A stretch of 64,000 nucleotides of DNA from Bacillus sp. OK048. GTDB lineage: Bacteria; Bacillota; Bacilli; Bacillales; Cytobacillaceae. The stretch is from NCBI RefSeq assembly GCF_900103525.1, contig NZ_FNHN01000001.1, forward strand, positions 498,958 through 562,957. The letters run 5' to 3'. Numbering within the stretch: position 1 is the stretch's first letter; every line of letters begins with the position of its first letter. Of the stretch, positions 1-10,996 are shown piece after piece. The notes beneath the pieces were generated by a model. The model did not search any database and was not told the DNA's origin. It saw nothing but the letters and a program-made list of their open reading frames with translations. Made by a program: the position numbers and the translations under genes.

Positions 1-356
1 ATAACTGTTACATTCTCATGGTTCCTAACCATCTCGGTTACTTTGGCTGCAAATTCATGTCGATCTACCGCTAGAGCACCCCCTGCTGGAACAGCACAAG
101 CATCAGCTGCTGCTATAATAACTGAATCGAGTATTCTCATTTCTTCTTTTAATACTCCTACAGCATTTGTAAGGTTATTGGCTCTTAAGGAATTACTGCA
201 AACCAATTCAGCAAATTTATCGGTATGGTGGGCAGGTGTTTGTTTAACTGGTCTCATCTCATAAAGTCGGACTTTTACACCACGTTTAGCAATCTGCCAA
301 GCAGCTTCACTCCCAGCCAAACCTGCACCGATTACATTTATTGTAACATCATTCAT
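1..356 (-). CDS. trmFO: TrmFO, folate-dependent tRNA (uracil-54) methyltransferase, N-terminal part
   Basis: Only the first 118 codons are in the window; the gene runs off the left edge. The protein begins [19 protein letters not shown], a Rossmann FAD-binding start with the GxGxxGxE pattern, and continues with YEMRP and the [10 protein letters not shown] segment typical of TrmFO (formerly Gid). The family uses methylenetetrahydrofolate and FADH2 to make ribothymidine at position 54 of tRNA. The ATG at 356 follows AGGAGG at a normal distance. It lies directly downstream of topA, as in Bacillus subtilis. Confidence 0.95.
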   Translation of the reverse strand, partial: MNDVTINVIGAGLAGSEAAWQIAKRGVKVRLYEMRPVKQTPAHHTDKFAELVCSNSLRANNLTNAVGVLKEEMRILDSVIIAAADACAVPAGGALAVDRHEFAAKVTEMVRNHENVTV

Positions 357-487
357 GTTATACCTCCTGATTTTTTCAAAGAACGAATCAAGTTTTACTT
401 TTACTATGATTACTTTTCCCTCTTTTTAGCCCAACTTGCATTTTACTATACGATTCGAAAACAAAAAAGTTTTATGATTTAAAAAAA

Positions 488-516
488 AGGGAAAAAGGGA
501 GAGCTGTGCTCACCCT
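488..516 (-). terminator. Probable intrinsic terminator after topA
   Basis: On the minus strand a 9-bp stem with one T-T mismatch (arms AGGGTGAGC and GCTCTCCCT, 3-base loop) starts at the topA stop codon and is followed by TTTTT. It would separate topA from trmFO. Confidence 0.6.
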
Positions 517-2597
517 TAACTTTGTGGTTCTTCCTTGTAATCACATTCTGTACATTGAACTTGAACACCTTTTTTTAATTTCTTTTCTACTAGTGTACTT
601 TCACATTTAGGACAGGGTCTTGGTAAGGGTTTATCCCAAGAAATAAAATCACATTCTGGAAACTTGTCACATCCGTAAAAAATTCTTTTTTTCTTACTCT
701 TACGTTCTATGATACTTCCTTCTTTACATTTTGGACAGGTAACTCCGATTTCTTTGACAATGGCTTTAGTATTCCGGCAATCTGGAAAATTACTGCAAGC
801 CATGAATTTACCATAACGCCCCATTTTGAAGACCATTGGATTAGAGCACAATTCACAATCTTCCCCAGCCGGCTCATCTTTTATCTCAACCGACTGCATT
901 TCCTCTTCTGCTTTTGCCAAATGCTTTTCAAATTCTTGATAAAATCCATCGATAATTTCAACCCAAGGTACCTTTCCATCTTCTACATTATCTAAATCCT
1001 GTTCCATTTTGGCGGTAAAATCGATATTAAGAATATCTGGAAAGAATTCGAGCATTAATTCATTACAAATTTCCCCTAACTCAGTGGGAACAAAGCGTTT
1101 ATTATCTAATGCTACATACCCGCGTTTCTGTATGGTATCTAATGTTGGCGCATATGTGGATGGTCTGCCAATGCCTGATTCCTCGAGCGTTCTTACCAAT
1201 CTAGCTTCGGTATACCGTGGCGGCGGCTGCGTAAAATGCTGTTTCGGTTCTATATCTTTTTTGAAAACCTCATCGCCTTCTTTAAGGTCTGGCAGCATTT
1301 TATTCTTTTCGTCCACTTGGTCATCCGTTCCCTCTACATAGATCTTCATAAAACCAGGAAACTTAATCTTTGAGCCATTTGCTCGGAAAAGAACTTTGCC
1401 ATTTTGAAGATCCACACTCATTGTATCCATAACAGCCTGAGCCATTTGACTTGCCAAAAATCTTTCCCAAATTAACTTATAAAGACGAAGTTGATCTCTT
1501 GATAAGTATTGTTTTACACTATTCGGGTCTCGGAATGTACTTGTTGGGCGAATTCCTTCGTGCGCATCTTGTGTATTATTAGATTGTTTTTTTTCTTTAC
1601 GCTCGTCTTCCTTTAGATAGCTCTCACCAAACTCTTTTTGGATATATTCAGCTGCTTCTTTCTGAGCAACTTCTGAAATCCGGGTTGAGTCTGTTCTCAT
1701 GTAAGTGATTAGTCCAACTGTTCCTTCTGCGCCTAACTCCATTCCTTCATAGAGCTGCTGAGCAAGCATCATTGTTTTTCTAGCCCGGAAATTAAGTTTT
1801 CGCGCCGCTTCCTGTTGCAATGAAGATGTAATAAAGGCTGGAGAAGGGTTTCGCTTGCGTTCCTTCTTGGAAACAGAAACGACTTTAAACTTATCTCCCT
1901 CCATTTGCTTCAAAATAGCCTCTACATCTTGTTCAGATTTGAGTTCTACTTTTTCTTTATTCGCTAACGCGTGGAAAGAGGCGCTAAAATGATCTTTTCC
2001 TTTTACTAATTCACTTTCAATTGTCCAATACTCCTCAGGTACAAAAGCCTTAATTTCTTTTTCGCGATCAATAATTAATCGGACCGCAATGGATTGAACA
2101 CGTCCTGCACTTAAGCCTTTTTTTACTTTTTTCCAAAGAAGCGGGCTAATGTTATAACCGACAAGTCGATCCAAAATCCTTCTTGCTTGCTGCGCATCAA
2201 CTAAATCCATGTTAATGGGACGGGGATGTTTAAAGGATTCTTTTATCGCATCCTTTGTAATCTCATTAAAGACTACCCGGCAATCAGAAGTAATATCCAC
2301 ATTTAAACTATGGGCCAAATGCCAAGCAATTGCCTCCCCTTCACGATCAGGGTCAGCTGCTAGAAAAACTTTCTTTGCTTTTTTGGCAGCACTTTTTAGT
2401 TCCTTTAACACTGGACCTTTGCCTCGAATCGTAATGTATTTGGGTTCGAAGTTATTTTCTTTAGAGACTCCCATTTGACTTCGAGGCAAATCACGAATAT
2501 GCCCCATAGATGCTTTAACTTTATATTTATTGCCTAAATATCTCTCAATTGTTTTCGCCTTTGCCGGCGATTCTACAATAACAAGAAACTCTGCCAT
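516..2597 (-). CDS. topA: DNA topoisomerase I (type IA)
   Basis: This 693-residue type IA topoisomerase relaxes negative supercoils. The Toprim domain opens with [11 protein letters not shown] (Glu9) and has DPDRE at residues 82-86. The catalytic tyrosine is Tyr299 in [11 protein letters not shown]. Three zinc-ribbon modules made of CxxC pairs occupy roughly residues 580-690 (CELC, CPKC, CPKC). The open frame extends six codons further upstream, but the ATG at 2597 is preceded by GGAGG with 9-base spacing and gives the usual family length (about 691 residues). It sits between dprA and trmFO as in B. subtilis. Confidence 0.97.
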   Translation of the reverse strand: MAEFLVIVESPAKAKTIERYLGNKYKVKASMGHIRDLPRSQMGVSKENNFEPKYITIRGKGPVLKELKSAAKKAKKVFLAADPDREGEAIAWHLAHSLNVDITSDCRVVFNEITKDAIKESFKHPRPINMDLVDAQQARRILDRLVGYNISPLLWKKVKKGLSAGRVQSIAVRLIIDREKEIKAFVPEEYWTIESELVKGKDHFSASFHALANKEKVELKSEQDVEAILKQMEGDKFKVVSVSKKERKRNPSPAFITSSLQQEAARKLNFRARKTMMLAQQLYEGMELGAEGTVGLITYMRTDSTRISEVAQKEAAEYIQKEFGESYLKEDERKEKKQSNNTQDAHEGIRPTSTFRDPNSVKQYLSRDQLRLYKLIWERFLASQMAQAVMDTMSVDLQNGKVLFRANGSKIKFPGFMKIYVEGTDDQVDEKNKMLPDLKEGDEVFKKDIEPKQHFTQPPPRYTEARLVRTLEESGIGRPSTYAPTLDTIQKRGYVALDNKRFVPTELGEICNELMLEFFPDILNIDFTAKMEQDLDNVEDGKVPWVEIIDGFYQEFEKHLAKAEEEMQSVEIKDEPAGEDCELCSNPMVFKMGRYGKFMACSNFPDCRNTKAIVKEIGVTCPKCKEGSIIERKSKKKRIFYGCDKFPECDFISWDKPLPRPCPKCESTLVEKKLKKGVQVQCTECDYKEEPQS

Positions 2598-2928
2598 GCA
2601 AATAATCCTCCTCAATGGGGATATAAGAAGTGTGAAAGTCGGAGAAAATACTTTACAAAAATGCCCTATCCCTTATTTTCCATTTATCATTTATATAATC
2701 ATAATTAGAATAACTCTTATTCTTAAACAAATAGTCATTGATGTCAAATGAGACGAAACCGTTTACAACTAGTTAATGTTAATCATACGCCAAATTATTC
2801 CTGTTTACACACTCTTTTTTCTTTATCTGTTGGAAAATGTATAACATATTAGAAATAATTTCAAGCCTTTTACGCATTATTCTCCTATCATATCGAAAAA
2901 ACCTTCAAAATAGAATGAATTTTATTAA
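2598..2928. other. Intergenic region between dprA and topA
   Basis: This 331-base AT-rich stretch holds the likely topA promoter (2719-2747) and the topA ribosome-binding site. No convincing open reading frame, stable terminator hairpin or repeat is visible in 2750-2928, so dprA appears to lack an obvious intrinsic terminator. Confidence 0.6.
2719..2747 (-). promoter_or_regulatory. Likely SigA promoter of topA
   Basis: Minus strand: a perfect -35 TTGACA (2742-2747), a 17-base spacer and -10 AAGAAT (2719-2724, 4 of 6 consensus matches). This would give a leader of about 115 bases before the topA start. The -10 is weak, so the exact start is uncertain. Confidence 0.5.
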
Positions 2929-3771
2929 TTACAAATGAAGTTCCTCTAAAATATCCTCGCTCCTCATCACAAGCTTGGCACCCTGTTGGATTAAATCATT
3001 CGTACCCAATGAATTCGGGTTAAAAATACTACCTGGAAGTGAAAAAACCTCCCGTCCTTCATGAACAGCATAATTAGCTGTGATCAGAGATCCACTTTTT
3101 CGTTTTGCTTCTATTATAAATATACCATTTGATATCCCGCTAATGATTCTGTTGCGTGCTGGGAAATGCCACTGCAATGGTTTTGTATCAGGAGGATATT
3201 CAGAGATAACTAGCTGTGTTTTCATCATTTCTCCTGCTAGCTCAGTATTTTCCTTAGGATAAATATGATCGAATCCTCCTGCTATCACGGCAATGGTATT
3301 CCCACCATTTTTTATTGTGTGGACATGTGCAAGGGTATCGATACCAGTAGCCAAACCACTTACAATCACTACCCCTTTTTCCACTAATTGTGGAAACATT
3401 AAACGAATGGCATTCTTACCATATTGTGTCGCTTGACGTGAACCCACCACTGCTAGCTTTGGCTGTTTTTCAAGTAAGGACCGATTTCCCTTTACAAATA
3501 TTGCCCATGGCGGCTGGTAGATTTCTTTAAGCAAACTCGGATAATTTTCATCAAAAATAGTGATGACATGAATATCTTTTTTTTCATATTGGTGGATTTT
3601 TTTTGTTATTATTTCAGTTTGAACGGTGGTTAAGGAAGGAAGAACTGATGTTTTGAGTGTATTGGTTGAGGAAGGGAAATTTGAGTCCATTTTCATACAT
3701 TGGAGAACTGTTTTCCATGATATTCCTGGGTAGTGCAGTAAGCCTATGAGTTTTTCTCTAAATTCATCCAT
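2929..3771 (-). CDS. dprA: DNA processing protein DprA (Smf)
   Basis: This 280-residue DprA binds incoming single-stranded DNA and loads RecA during natural transformation; related proteins occur in non-competent species. The Rossmann-like core is clear: AVVGSRQATQYG, VSGLATGIDTLAH, IAVIAGGFDHIYPKEN and FPARNRIISG, then EAKRKSGSLITA and EVFSLPGS. The start ATG follows AGGAAAAGTA. The protein is about 17 residues shorter than B. subtilis DprA, mainly at the ends, with the core intact. It lies between sucD and topA, the conserved Bacillus order. Confidence 0.95.
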   Translation of the reverse strand: MDEFREKLIGLLHYPGISWKTVLQCMKMDSNFPSSTNTLKTSVLPSLTTVQTEIITKKIHQYEKKDIHVITIFDENYPSLLKEIYQPPWAIFVKGNRSLLEKQPKLAVVGSRQATQYGKNAIRLMFPQLVEKGVVIVSGLATGIDTLAHVHTIKNGGNTIAVIAGGFDHIYPKENTELAGEMMKTQLVISEYPPDTKPLQWHFPARNRIISGISNGIFIIEAKRKSGSLITANYAVHEGREVFSLPGSIFNPNSLGTNDLIQQGAKLVMRSEDILEELHL

Positions 3772-3800
3772 TACTTTTCCTCCAATTCTATAAATAGAAA

Positions 3801-3838
3801 GTAGAAATAGCCCCTTATCAAAGAGGGACTATTTCTAC
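3801..3838 (-). terminator. Terminator after sucD
   Basis: A 15-bp stem with one G-T wobble (arms 3824-3838 and 3801-3815, 8-base loop) lies 5 bases past the sucD stop and is followed on the minus strand by TTTCTATTT. The U-tract is interrupted but the stem is strong. Confidence 0.75.
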
Positions 3839-3843
3839 TATTC

Positions 3844-4746
3844 TTAGTGTGTTTTACACTTATCATAAATTCCTTGCTCTTTAAGAACCTCAATTAACGT
3901 TTCACCCATAACTGAAGGTGTATCAGCTACTTTAATTCCGCATTTGTTCATTACCCGGATTTTTTCATCAGCTGTACCTTTACCACCTGAAATAATCGCA
4001 CCAGCGTGGCCCATACGCTTCCCAGGAGGTGCCGTGCGTCCGCCGATGAAGCCGACAACAGGTTTTGTCATATTCGCCTTAACCCACTCAGCTGCTTCTT
4101 CTTCAGCAGTCCCGCCAATTTCACCAATCATGATTACGGCATAGGTATCTGGGTCTTCATTAAAAGCTTTTAATACATCTATGAAGTTTGTTCCGTTAAC
4201 AGGGTCGCCGCCAATACCAACAGCTGTCGTTTGACCAATACCTGCTTGGGTTAACTGGTGAACGGCTTCATATGTTAGTGTTCCAGAACGTGAAACAACA
4301 CCTACATGTCCTTTTGTATGGATGTATCCAGGCATGATACCAATTTTACATTCATCTGCCGTAATTACACCTGGACAGTTAGGACCAACTAAACGGGTCT
4401 TTTTACCTTCCATATAACGTTTTACTTTTACCATATCCAAAACAGGAATATGCTCAGTAATACATATAGCAAGTTCTAATTCTGCATCCACCGCTTCGAT
4501 AATAGCATCGGCAGCAAATGGTGCAGGCACATAGATGACCGATGCTGTAGCGCCTGTAGCAGCAACTGCTTCTTGAACCGTGTTAAAAACAGGAACTCCT
4601 TCTACTTCCATGCCGCCTTTACCAGGAGTAGTACCAGCAACGATTTGTGTACCGTATTCAAGCATTTGTTTTGTATGAAAAAGGGCAGTTGAACCTGTAA
4701 TCCCTTGAACAATTACTTTCGTATCTTTATTAATAAAAACGCTCAC
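3844..4746 (-). CDS. sucD: Succinate-CoA ligase (ADP-forming) subunit alpha
   Basis: This 300-residue alpha subunit binds CoA and carries the phospho-histidine of succinyl-CoA synthetase in the TCA cycle. The N-terminal CoA-binding Rossmann domain has [19 protein letters not shown]. The active-site histidine is His247 in [16 protein letters not shown]. Other family marks are GPNCPGVI and [13 protein letters not shown]. It is co-transcribed with sucC, which ends 23 bases upstream, and is followed by a terminator. Confidence 0.98.
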   Translation of the reverse strand: MSVFINKDTKVIVQGITGSTALFHTKQMLEYGTQIVAGTTPGKGGMEVEGVPVFNTVQEAVAATGATASVIYVPAPFAADAIIEAVDAELELAICITEHIPVLDMVKVKRYMEGKKTRLVGPNCPGVITADECKIGIMPGYIHTKGHVGVVSRSGTLTYEAVHQLTQAGIGQTTAVGIGGDPVNGTNFIDVLKAFNEDPDTYAVIMIGEIGGTAEEEAAEWVKANMTKPVVGFIGGRTAPPGKRMGHAGAIISGGKGTADEKIRVMNKCGIKVADTPSVMGETLIEVLKEQGIYDKCKTH

Positions 4747-4769
4747 GTTAATTCCCCTTTCTTTCGATC

Positions 4770-5930
4770 CTATTTCACTAGTGAAACGATTTTTTGTGCA
4801 CCGTCAGCCATTGATTCTGCAGGTGTGATAGCTAAACCAGATTCAGCAAGAATTTTCTTACCCAAATCAACGTTTGTTCCCTCTAATCGTACAACAAGAG
4901 GAACACTTAATTGTACTTGCTTTGCTGCCGCTACTACACCTTCAGCAATGACATCACATTTCATGATTCCGCCAAAGATATTTACAAAAATACCTTTTAC
5001 GTTAGGATCAGAAAGGATAATTTTAAATGCTTCTGTTACTTTCTCAGCTGTAGCACCGCCCCCAACATCAAGGAAGTTAGCAGGGTCGCCGCCATAATGC
5101 TTAACAATATCCATCGTTGCCATCGCAAGCCCGGCGCCGTTAACCATACAGCCGATATTTCCATCTAAAGAAATATAGCTTAAATCATATTTTGAAGCTT
5201 CGATTTCCTTTGGATCTTCTTCTTCAAGATCACGATATGCTAGTACATCTTTTTGACGATATAGTGCATTAGAGTCAAAATTTAATTTTGCATCTAATGC
5301 TATTACTTTCCCATCACCCGTCACAACAAGCGGATTGATTTCAGCAATGGAGCAATCCTTCTCGATGTACGCGCTGTATAAGCTCATCATAAATTTAACA
5401 GCTTGGTTCACTAGCTCTTTTGGAATGTTGATATTAAATGCAACTCGGCGAGCCTGATAAGGCATTAAGCCAACAACCGGATCAATTTCTTCTTTGAATA
5501 TCTTTTCCGGAGTCTTTTCAGCTACTTCTTCAATTTCTGTTCCGCCTTCTTCAGAAGCCATAAGCACAACCCTTGAAGTAGCACGATCTAAAACAAGACC
5601 AATGTAATATTCTTTTTTGATATCGCAGCCTTCTTCAATGAGAAGACGCTTAACTTCTTTTCCTTCAGGACCTGTTTGATGTGTGATTAAAGTCTTACCT
5701 AAGATTTCACTTGCATATGTACGGACTTCCTCAAGGTTTTTAGCAACTTTAACACCACCGGCTTTACCCCTTCCGCCCGCATGGATTTGTGCCTTTACTA
5801 CACATACTTGTGTACCTAATTCTTTCGCAGCTTCTACTGCTTCTTCAACCGTGAATGCCACTTTTCCATTTGGAACAGCTACCCCGTAACGCTTGAGGAT
5901 CTCTTTTCCTTGATACTCATGGATATTCAT
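4770..5930 (-). CDS. sucC: Succinate-CoA ligase (ADP-forming) subunit beta
   Basis: This 386-residue beta subunit carries the ATP-grasp nucleotide site and partners with SucD. It begins [20 protein letters not shown], typical of SucC, with [17 protein letters not shown] as the nucleotide-binding loop and INPLVV and [10 protein letters not shown] further on. The ATG at 5930 follows AGGAGGATGGGAA and gives the family length; an in-frame ATG nine codons upstream overlaps no ribosome-binding site. It heads the two-gene sucCD unit. Confidence 0.98.
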   Translation of the reverse strand: MNIHEYQGKEILKRYGVAVPNGKVAFTVEEAVEAAKELGTQVCVVKAQIHAGGRGKAGGVKVAKNLEEVRTYASEILGKTLITHQTGPEGKEVKRLLIEEGCDIKKEYYIGLVLDRATSRVVLMASEEGGTEIEEVAEKTPEKIFKEEIDPVVGLMPYQARRVAFNINIPKELVNQAVKFMMSLYSAYIEKDCSIAEINPLVVTGDGKVIALDAKLNFDSNALYRQKDVLAYRDLEEEDPKEIEASKYDLSYISLDGNIGCMVNGAGLAMATMDIVKHYGGDPANFLDVGGGATAEKVTEAFKIILSDPNVKGIFVNIFGGIMKCDVIAEGVVAAAKQVQLSVPLVVRLEGTNVDLGKKILAESGLAITPAESMADGAQKIVSLVK

Positions 5931-5977
5931 TTCCCATCCTCCTATCAAACTCTTCAAAAAATTGACTCCGTTTTCAT

Positions 5978-6004
5978 TTTATAGAATGACTGAAATCTTG
6001 TCCA
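5978..6004 (-). promoter_or_regulatory. Possible sucCD promoter
   Basis: Minus strand: TGGACA (5999-6004), 15-base spacer, TATAAA (5978-5983). Both hexamers are 5 of 6 but the spacer is short, so this is only the best candidate in the region upstream of sucC. Confidence 0.35.
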
Positions 6005-6062
6005 CCATTATGCCCAAAATAAATTATATTCCTCATAATATTATGAAAATTTTTCACCATAA

Positions 6063-6076
6063 ATAAAGCGCTTTCA
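6063..6076. promoter_or_regulatory. Candidate CcpA (cre-like) site upstream of sucC
   Basis: The sequence ATAAAGCGCTTTCA has the central AAAGCGCTTT palindrome of catabolite-responsive elements (consensus TGWAANCGNTNWCA) but lacks the TG at one end. It lies about 135 bases before the sucC start, further upstream than a simple repressor site. Confidence 0.35.
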
Positions 6077-6161
6077 TTGGTTTTGAATACATACATTTAC
6101 AAGATATTATTTTATGAAAATAACAAAACAAGCAACTAGGGCTAGTTTTGCTTTAAATCAT

Positions 6162-6345
6162 GGCTGTGTTAAACTAGGCTGTTGATTTGTGCTCCAGGCG
6201 CTTCGCTTTCCGCAGGCGGTTCGGGAAGCCTCCTCGGCGCTAAAGCGCCTGCGGGGTCTCCCCTGTCCCGTCCTCCTGCAGGAGTCTCGCGCCTTCCGCA
6301 AAAATCAACATAGTCATAAAATCAACATTTACCTTTAACACAACC
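6162..6345 (+). repeat. Intergenic repeat family A, copy 1
   Basis: A GC-rich element of about 184 bases in AT-rich surroundings. Outer ends are GGCTGTGTTAAA and TTTAACACAACC (imperfect inverted repeat); inner ends are TGTTGATTT (6180-6188) and AAATCAACA (6302-6310), an exact 9-bp inverted repeat. The centre holds hairpins such as GGCGC-TAAA-GCGCC. It abuts the rnhB stop codon. Near-identical copies lie at 42205-42387 and 60243-60381. Confidence 0.85.
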
Positions 6346-7112
6346 TAAATCATATTCTTTATTGGTGCAAAACTTCTTCGATGATAGGGGGTAATGCCAT
6401 GCTTTTGAATAGCTAGAAGATGTTCTTTTGTACCATATCCCATATGATGATTGAATCCATATTCCGGAAATTCAGCTGCAATTTCTGCCATTTGATTGTC
6501 TCTGGAAACTTTTGCTACAATCGATGCTGCAGCAATAGATACGCTTTTTGCATCTCCTTTAATGATTGACTCAAAAGCATATGGAGTCTCTAGTTTCATC
6601 GCGTCAATGAGTAAAACATCCGGATTTGTGCTAAGCGAACCGACTGCTCTTTTCATTGCTTTTTTTGTTGCTTCATATATATTAACCGTATCAATTTCAC
6701 TTGCATTAACTTCTCCAAGACTAAAAGCAATTGCTTCTTTTTTAATGATTTCCGCATATTCATTTCTCTTTTTTTCTGATAGTTTCTTTGAATCATCAAT
6801 GCCTGGTAAGTAAAAATTTTTGGGAAGAATAACTGCGGCAGCCACTACAGGACCTGCTAGCGGGCCCCTGCCCACTTCATCAACGCCTGCAATAAAATGA
6901 ATCCCCTGCTCACGCCATTTATTTTCATAGACATTCATTTCAAAAAACTTTTCCTGTAGTTGTCTCTCTAGTTCCATTCTCCTTTGCCATTTATGTATGA
7001 GAAGTTGAACACCTTTGCGTTCATCCAGCACAAGCCTTTGAAAAAAAGGATCTCTTTCATCCTTGATGTTGATAAGTTGTTTCTCTATTTCAGCTATTGT
7101 TTCTATTTTCAT
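6345..7112 (-). CDS. rnhB: Ribonuclease HII
   Basis: This 255-residue RNase HII cleaves RNA in RNA-DNA hybrids and removes misincorporated ribonucleotides. The catalytic start motif [15 protein letters not shown] has Asp78 and Glu79, and a further acidic residue is Asp170 in LLIDAMKLE. About 65 residues precede the motif, as in the long Bacillus form. The ATG at 7112 has GGGTGA upstream; a GTG three codons earlier overlaps that site. Length equals B. subtilis RnhB. The stop codon touches a dispersed repeat. Confidence 0.96.
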   Translation of the reverse strand: MKIETIAEIEKQLINIKDERDPFFQRLVLDERKGVQLLIHKWQRRMELERQLQEKFFEMNVYENKWREQGIHFIAGVDEVGRGPLAGPVVAAAVILPKNFYLPGIDDSKKLSEKKRNEYAEIIKKEAIAFSLGEVNASEIDTVNIYEATKKAMKRAVGSLSTNPDVLLIDAMKLETPYAFESIIKGDAKSVSIAAASIVAKVSRDNQMAEIAAEFPEYGFNHHMGYGTKEHLLAIQKHGITPYHRRSFAPIKNMI

Positions 7113-7205
7113 TTTCTTCACCCGTTGTAATGATACCGTCTCATTTGTTGAAACACAATGTCAAAAATAAACAAAAAACTCGCCTGGTGTGGTGAGTTCC
7201 TTCGT

Positions 7206-8081
7206 TTATTGTATATTTGAATTATCTTTCAAGTCGCCTGGTCTTTCAAAAGTTAGTGCACCGAATTGCTCAGTTCTAATGTCCCTGATGACAAGCTCTG
7301 ATACTTTATCATAATTAACGACTCCGCCGCTTCCTAAAGCACCTCGTAGTTCACCAATTTGGTCAAACATTTCGACCACATTTTCAGGAACAGAATCGAG
7401 CTTATACCGCTCCTTAAGTCTCTCTGGATAATGCTCTGATAAAAACGTAATTGAGAAGACAACTAAGTCCTGCATATTAAGGAGAGTGTCTTTGATCGCT
7501 CCTGTAACAGCCAGCCTTTTTCCCACTTCTTGGTCTTCAAACTTCGGCCAGAGAATTCCCGGTGTATCTAATAATTCTAATTCTTTTCCAACTTTAATCC
7601 ACTGTTGGGCTTTTGTTACTCCTGGTGTATTTCCTGTCTTAGCAATATTCTTCTTTGCAAGTCGATTAATTAATGTTGATTTCCCGACATTTGGAATCCC
7701 AACAATCATCGCCCGAATAGCTCTCGGATTGACGACACCCTTGGCTCGTAACCGATCAAATTTTTCCTTAAGAACTTCGTGGGAGGCTTTAACAATTTCC
7801 TTCATACCTATCCCAGCTTGAGAATTAATGGCTATCGCTTTAATTCCTTTTTTTGCAAAATAAGCAATCCACTCATTTGTTCTAGCTTTATCTGCCATAT
7901 CCGCTTTATTCAAGAGAACAAGTCTTGGTTTATGCTGAATAATTTCATCAATCATCGGATTGCGCGATGAATAAGGAATTCTAGCATCCACCAATTCATA
8001 GATAATATCGATTAATTTTAATTTTTCCGTGACCTCTCTTCGAGCTTTTGCCATATGTCCTGGAAACCATTGGATTGTCAA
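7206..8081 (-). CDS. rbgA: Ribosome biogenesis GTPase RbgA (YlqF)
   Basis: This 291-residue GTPase is needed for late assembly of the 50S subunit. The GTPase motifs are circularly permuted as in the YlqF family: G4 LLNKAD comes first, then G1 [13 protein letters not shown] and G3 DTPGILWP. The N-terminus [16 protein letters not shown] is diagnostic. A TTG start at 8081 sits 7 bases after AGGAGG. A GTG three codons upstream lies inside the Shine-Dalgarno and is unlikely. It neighbours rnhB and the signal peptidase gene. Confidence 0.95.
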   Translation of the reverse strand: MTIQWFPGHMAKARREVTEKLKLIDIIYELVDARIPYSSRNPMIDEIIQHKPRLVLLNKADMADKARTNEWIAYFAKKGIKAIAINSQAGIGMKEIVKASHEVLKEKFDRLRAKGVVNPRAIRAMIVGIPNVGKSTLINRLAKKNIAKTGNTPGVTKAQQWIKVGKELELLDTPGILWPKFEDQEVGKRLAVTGAIKDTLLNMQDLVVFSITFLSEHYPERLKERYKLDSVPENVVEMFDQIGELRGALGSGGVVNYDKVSELVIRDIRTEQFGALTFERPGDLKDNSNIQ

Positions 8082-8099
8082 AGCAGTCACCTCCTAGGT

Positions 8100-8651
8100 C
8101 TATTTCACGATGTGTGCGTCTTTTATTGGCCAGTAGACCATACTAGTTTTTCCAATGATTTTGTCCATTGATATCGTGCCAATATGTCTGCTGTCCTTAC
8201 TGAAACGACGATTATCGCCCATTACAAACAATTCACCTTCTGGCACTGTTTTTGTCCCTGCAGGTGTTTCCTCAAGCGTAAAAGGATCAGTTAATGGTCC
8301 TTCTACTTTCTTTTTGTATTCATCCAAATAAGGTTCTTCATATGCCTTCCCATTAACATATAAGGTATCATCCTTATATTCAATACGGTCACCGGGAAGT
8401 CCAATTACTCTTTTAATGTAGTCTTTCTGTTCAGGCGCATGAAAAACGATAATATCAAACCGCTTTGGCTCACCAATATTATAGCTTAGCTTGTTTACTA
8501 TCATACGGTCTTGGTGCTGTAATGTTGGCATCATGGATAACCCGTCAACTACAATTGGTGCGAAAAGAAAATAACGAATGACAGCTGCCAAAGCAACAGC
8601 AATTAAAAGCGCCTTCGTCCATTCCCAAAGTTCATTCTTCTTTTTTGTCAT
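8100..8651 (-). CDS. Type I signal peptidase (SipS/LepB family)
   Basis: This 183-residue membrane protease removes signal peptides from secreted proteins. One N-terminal membrane segment (about 11-31) is followed by the catalytic Ser39 in VDGLSMMPTL and the general base Lys80 in DYIKRVIGLPGDRIE; GDNRRFSKDSRHIG is the conserved box near the C-terminus. Size and single membrane anchor match Bacillus SipS/SipT. The ATG at 8651 follows GGGGA; an upstream ATG 14 codons away has no good site. It lies between rplS and rbgA. Confidence 0.95.
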   Translation of the reverse strand: MTKKKNELWEWTKALLIAVALAAVIRYFLFAPIVVDGLSMMPTLQHQDRMIVNKLSYNIGEPKRFDIIVFHAPEQKDYIKRVIGLPGDRIEYKDDTLYVNGKAYEEPYLDEYKKKVEGPLTDPFTLEETPAGTKTVPEGELFVMGDNRRFSKDSRHIGTISMDKIIGKTSMVYWPIKDAHIVK

Positions 8652-8779
8652 GTCTTGTTCCCCGCCAATCACAAAAAAAATGTTTGCTATCATCTTATTT
8701 TACTTAAAAATTGAATATTAAACACGTGGGGGCTAACTTTTTTACCAAACTTTAATATTAGATCTAATACGATAGGACG

Positions 8780-8810
8780 AAAAAAGAGCTTGCAAAGCAA
8801 GCTCCTTTTT
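8780..8810 (-). terminator. Terminator after rplS
   Basis: A perfect 8-bp stem (arms GAGCTTGC 8786-8793 and GCAAGCTC 8797-8804, 3-base loop) follows the rplS stop; on the minus strand it ends in TTTTTT. The other side also carries a T-run, so it could work in both directions. Confidence 0.9.
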
Positions 8811-8812
8811 TA

Positions 8813-9265
<453 letters not shown>

Positions 9266-9271
9266 AGAAAT

Positions 9272-9300
9272 ATCATACCATAAAAGACAAGTACATGCAA
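9272..9300 (-). promoter_or_regulatory. SigA promoter of rplS
   Basis: Minus strand: -35 TTGCAT (9295-9300), 17-base spacer, -10 TATGAT (9272-9277). It starts 4 bases past the trmD stop and would give a leader of about 108 bases. Confidence 0.8.
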
Positions 9301-9303
9301 TAA

Positions 9304-10047
9304 CTACTCATATTCTTTTTTTAGTTCGGTTAGCCATTTTTCCTGTTCCTTGGTTAATTCTATTTTTTCTAATAGGTCAGGACGTCTTTGTAATGTTCGT
9401 CGTAAAGCTTCTTTGTTTCGCCACTCTTCAATTAATTTGTGATTTCCTTGAAGGAGGACATCTGGTACCTTCATTCCGCGAAAGTCAGATGGTCTTGTAT
9501 AATGAGGGTGCTCCAATAGTCCAGTACTAAAGGAATCTTTCATATGTGATTCTTGATTGCCTAAGACTTCGGGTAAAAGGCGGACGACACTATCAATCAC
9601 GACCATGGCCCCTAGCTCTCCACCAGTTAACACATAATCACCGATTGATATTTCATCGGTTACTATGTGTTCACGTATTCTTTCATCATAGCCCTCATAA
9701 TGACCGCAAACGAAGACAAGATGCTCTTCCTTAGCTAAGTCCTCTGCTATTTTTTGATCATATCGTTTTCCTTGGGGACAAAGTAAAATGACTCTTGTTT
9801 TGTGACTATCTGCTTGTTCCTTTAATGAAGCCACCGCATCAAATAGCGGCTGCGGTTTTAATACCATTCCTGCTCCACCCCCGTAGGGATAGTCGTCTAC
9901 TGTTTGGTGTTTATTATCTGCGTAGTCTCGAAAATTGACAACATTATAGTGAACAGCAGATTTCTCAGCCGCTTTTTTTAAAATGGAATGGCCAAATACA
10001 CCTGAAAACATTTCAGGAAATATTGTTAGCACATCTATTTTCATCAT
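9304..10047 (-). CDS. trmD: tRNA (guanine-37-N1)-methyltransferase
   Basis: This 247-residue knotted (SPOUT) methyltransferase makes m1G37 next to the anticodon and prevents frameshifting. Family marks: [13 protein letters not shown] at the start, [24 protein letters not shown], and the knot segment [15 protein letters not shown]. The start is an ATGATG pair (10047 or 10044) overlapping the rimM stop, giving translational coupling. The order rimM-trmD-rplS is conserved in bacteria. Confidence 0.97.
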   Translation of the reverse strand: MMKIDVLTIFPEMFSGVFGHSILKKAAEKSAVHYNVVNFRDYADNKHQTVDDYPYGGGAGMVLKPQPLFDAVASLKEQADSHKTRVILLCPQGKRYDQKIAEDLAKEEHLVFVCGHYEGYDERIREHIVTDEISIGDYVLTGGELGAMVVIDSVVRLLPEVLGNQESHMKDSFSTGLLEHPHYTRPSDFRGMKVPDVLLQGNHKLIEEWRNKEALRRTLQRRPDLLEKIELTKEQEKWLTELKKEYE

Positions 10048-10562
10048 GGAAGCAGCCCTTCCATAGGTTCAATTAGGATTACCTTATTCTTTACTTCCAC
10101 TTTTTTCACAACCTCTTTGATATATGGAATTAATATTTCTTTTCCATCACTCGATTTTATTACCCAAACATCATTGGCACCAGGGGAAAGGATCTCAGTA
10201 ACCTTGCCAATTTCTTGTCCACTAGTGGTTGCTACAAGACATCCGATAATTTCATGGTAGTAGAATTCATCTTTATCTAGCTCACTCAACTGTGATTCGG
10301 GGACCTTGATAATTCCATCTCTAAACTTTTCTACCTCGTTGATATTTTCAAATCCTTCAAAGGTTAAAAGATTAAAATTTTTGTGAATCCGATGGGTTTT
10401 TACCGTAAGTTCAATCGGTTTATTGGCTCCAGGCATAAACAAGTACAATGTATTCCCGACTTTATAGCGCTGCTCTGGGAAATCAGTTTTTGATATTACC
10501 CTGACTTCTCCTCTAATTCCATGGGTATTGACGATTTTGCCAACGTTAAACCATTTTTCCAT
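10044..10562 (-). CDS. rimM: Ribosome maturation factor RimM
   Basis: This 172-residue protein helps mature the 30S head domain. The N-terminal RimM domain shows [19 protein letters not shown] and the C-terminal PRC-barrel has [19 protein letters not shown] and [10 protein letters not shown]. The ATG at 10562 is 8 bases after AGGTGA; a GTG four codons upstream lies inside that site. The stop overlaps the trmD start. Confidence 0.95.
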   Translation of the reverse strand: MEKWFNVGKIVNTHGIRGEVRVISKTDFPEQRYKVGNTLYLFMPGANKPIELTVKTHRIHKNFNLLTFEGFENINEVEKFRDGIIKVPESQLSELDKDEFYYHEIIGCLVATTSGQEIGKVTEILSPGANDVWVIKSSDGKEILIPYIKEVVKKVEVKNKVILIEPMEGLLP

Positions 10563-10576
10563 TCTGTTCGTCACCT

Positions 10577-10963
10577 CTATCTTATTTCCTCAATTATCCC
10601 GTCTTTGATAATAATGGTAGGCTGTCTAATAACCTTTTCCCATTCATCGCCTACATTCACTTCAACAAGGGCCTGTACTTCTTTTTCCTTTAATTCACTG
10701 CCTAATGGTAGCATATGTAGTTGTTCAATTTGAAACTCATAAAGCTTTTCTTTGTCATGGCGTTTTTGCTGTTCTTTTTCAAAATGTGTTTTTAGCGCAC
10801 TCGATTGGTATTTTTTGGTTTTTTCTAGTTTTTTTAACTCAAATTGTAATTGCTCATATTCTTTTTGCATCTGCAGCTTGCCTGCAAAATATTTTTCAAG
10901 GAGCTTTTGTTTGCTTTTCTCCGTTAAGATTTGCTTCACGATAACCGTTTGAATCAGTTGCAT
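10577..10963 (-). CDS. ylqD: YlqD family protein, function unknown
   Basis: This 128-residue protein has a highly charged, probably coiled-coil middle (about 15-85, rich in Lys, Glu, Gln) between short beta-rich ends ([18 protein letters not shown] at the start, [14 protein letters not shown] at the end). It matches YlqD of B. subtilis in position (between khpA and rimM), size and style. No catalytic motif is visible. Its place among rRNA and ribosome maturation genes hints at an RNA-linked role, which is inference only. Confidence 0.85.
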   Translation of the reverse strand: MQLIQTVIVKQILTEKSKQKLLEKYFAGKLQMQKEYEQLQFELKKLEKTKKYQSSALKTHFEKEQQKRHDKEKLYEFQIEQLHMLPLGSELKEKEVQALVEVNVGDEWEKVIRQPTIIIKDGIIEEIR

Positions 10964-10996
10964 AAAATCGCCTCCCGTTCTTAAAACTTCGAGAAC

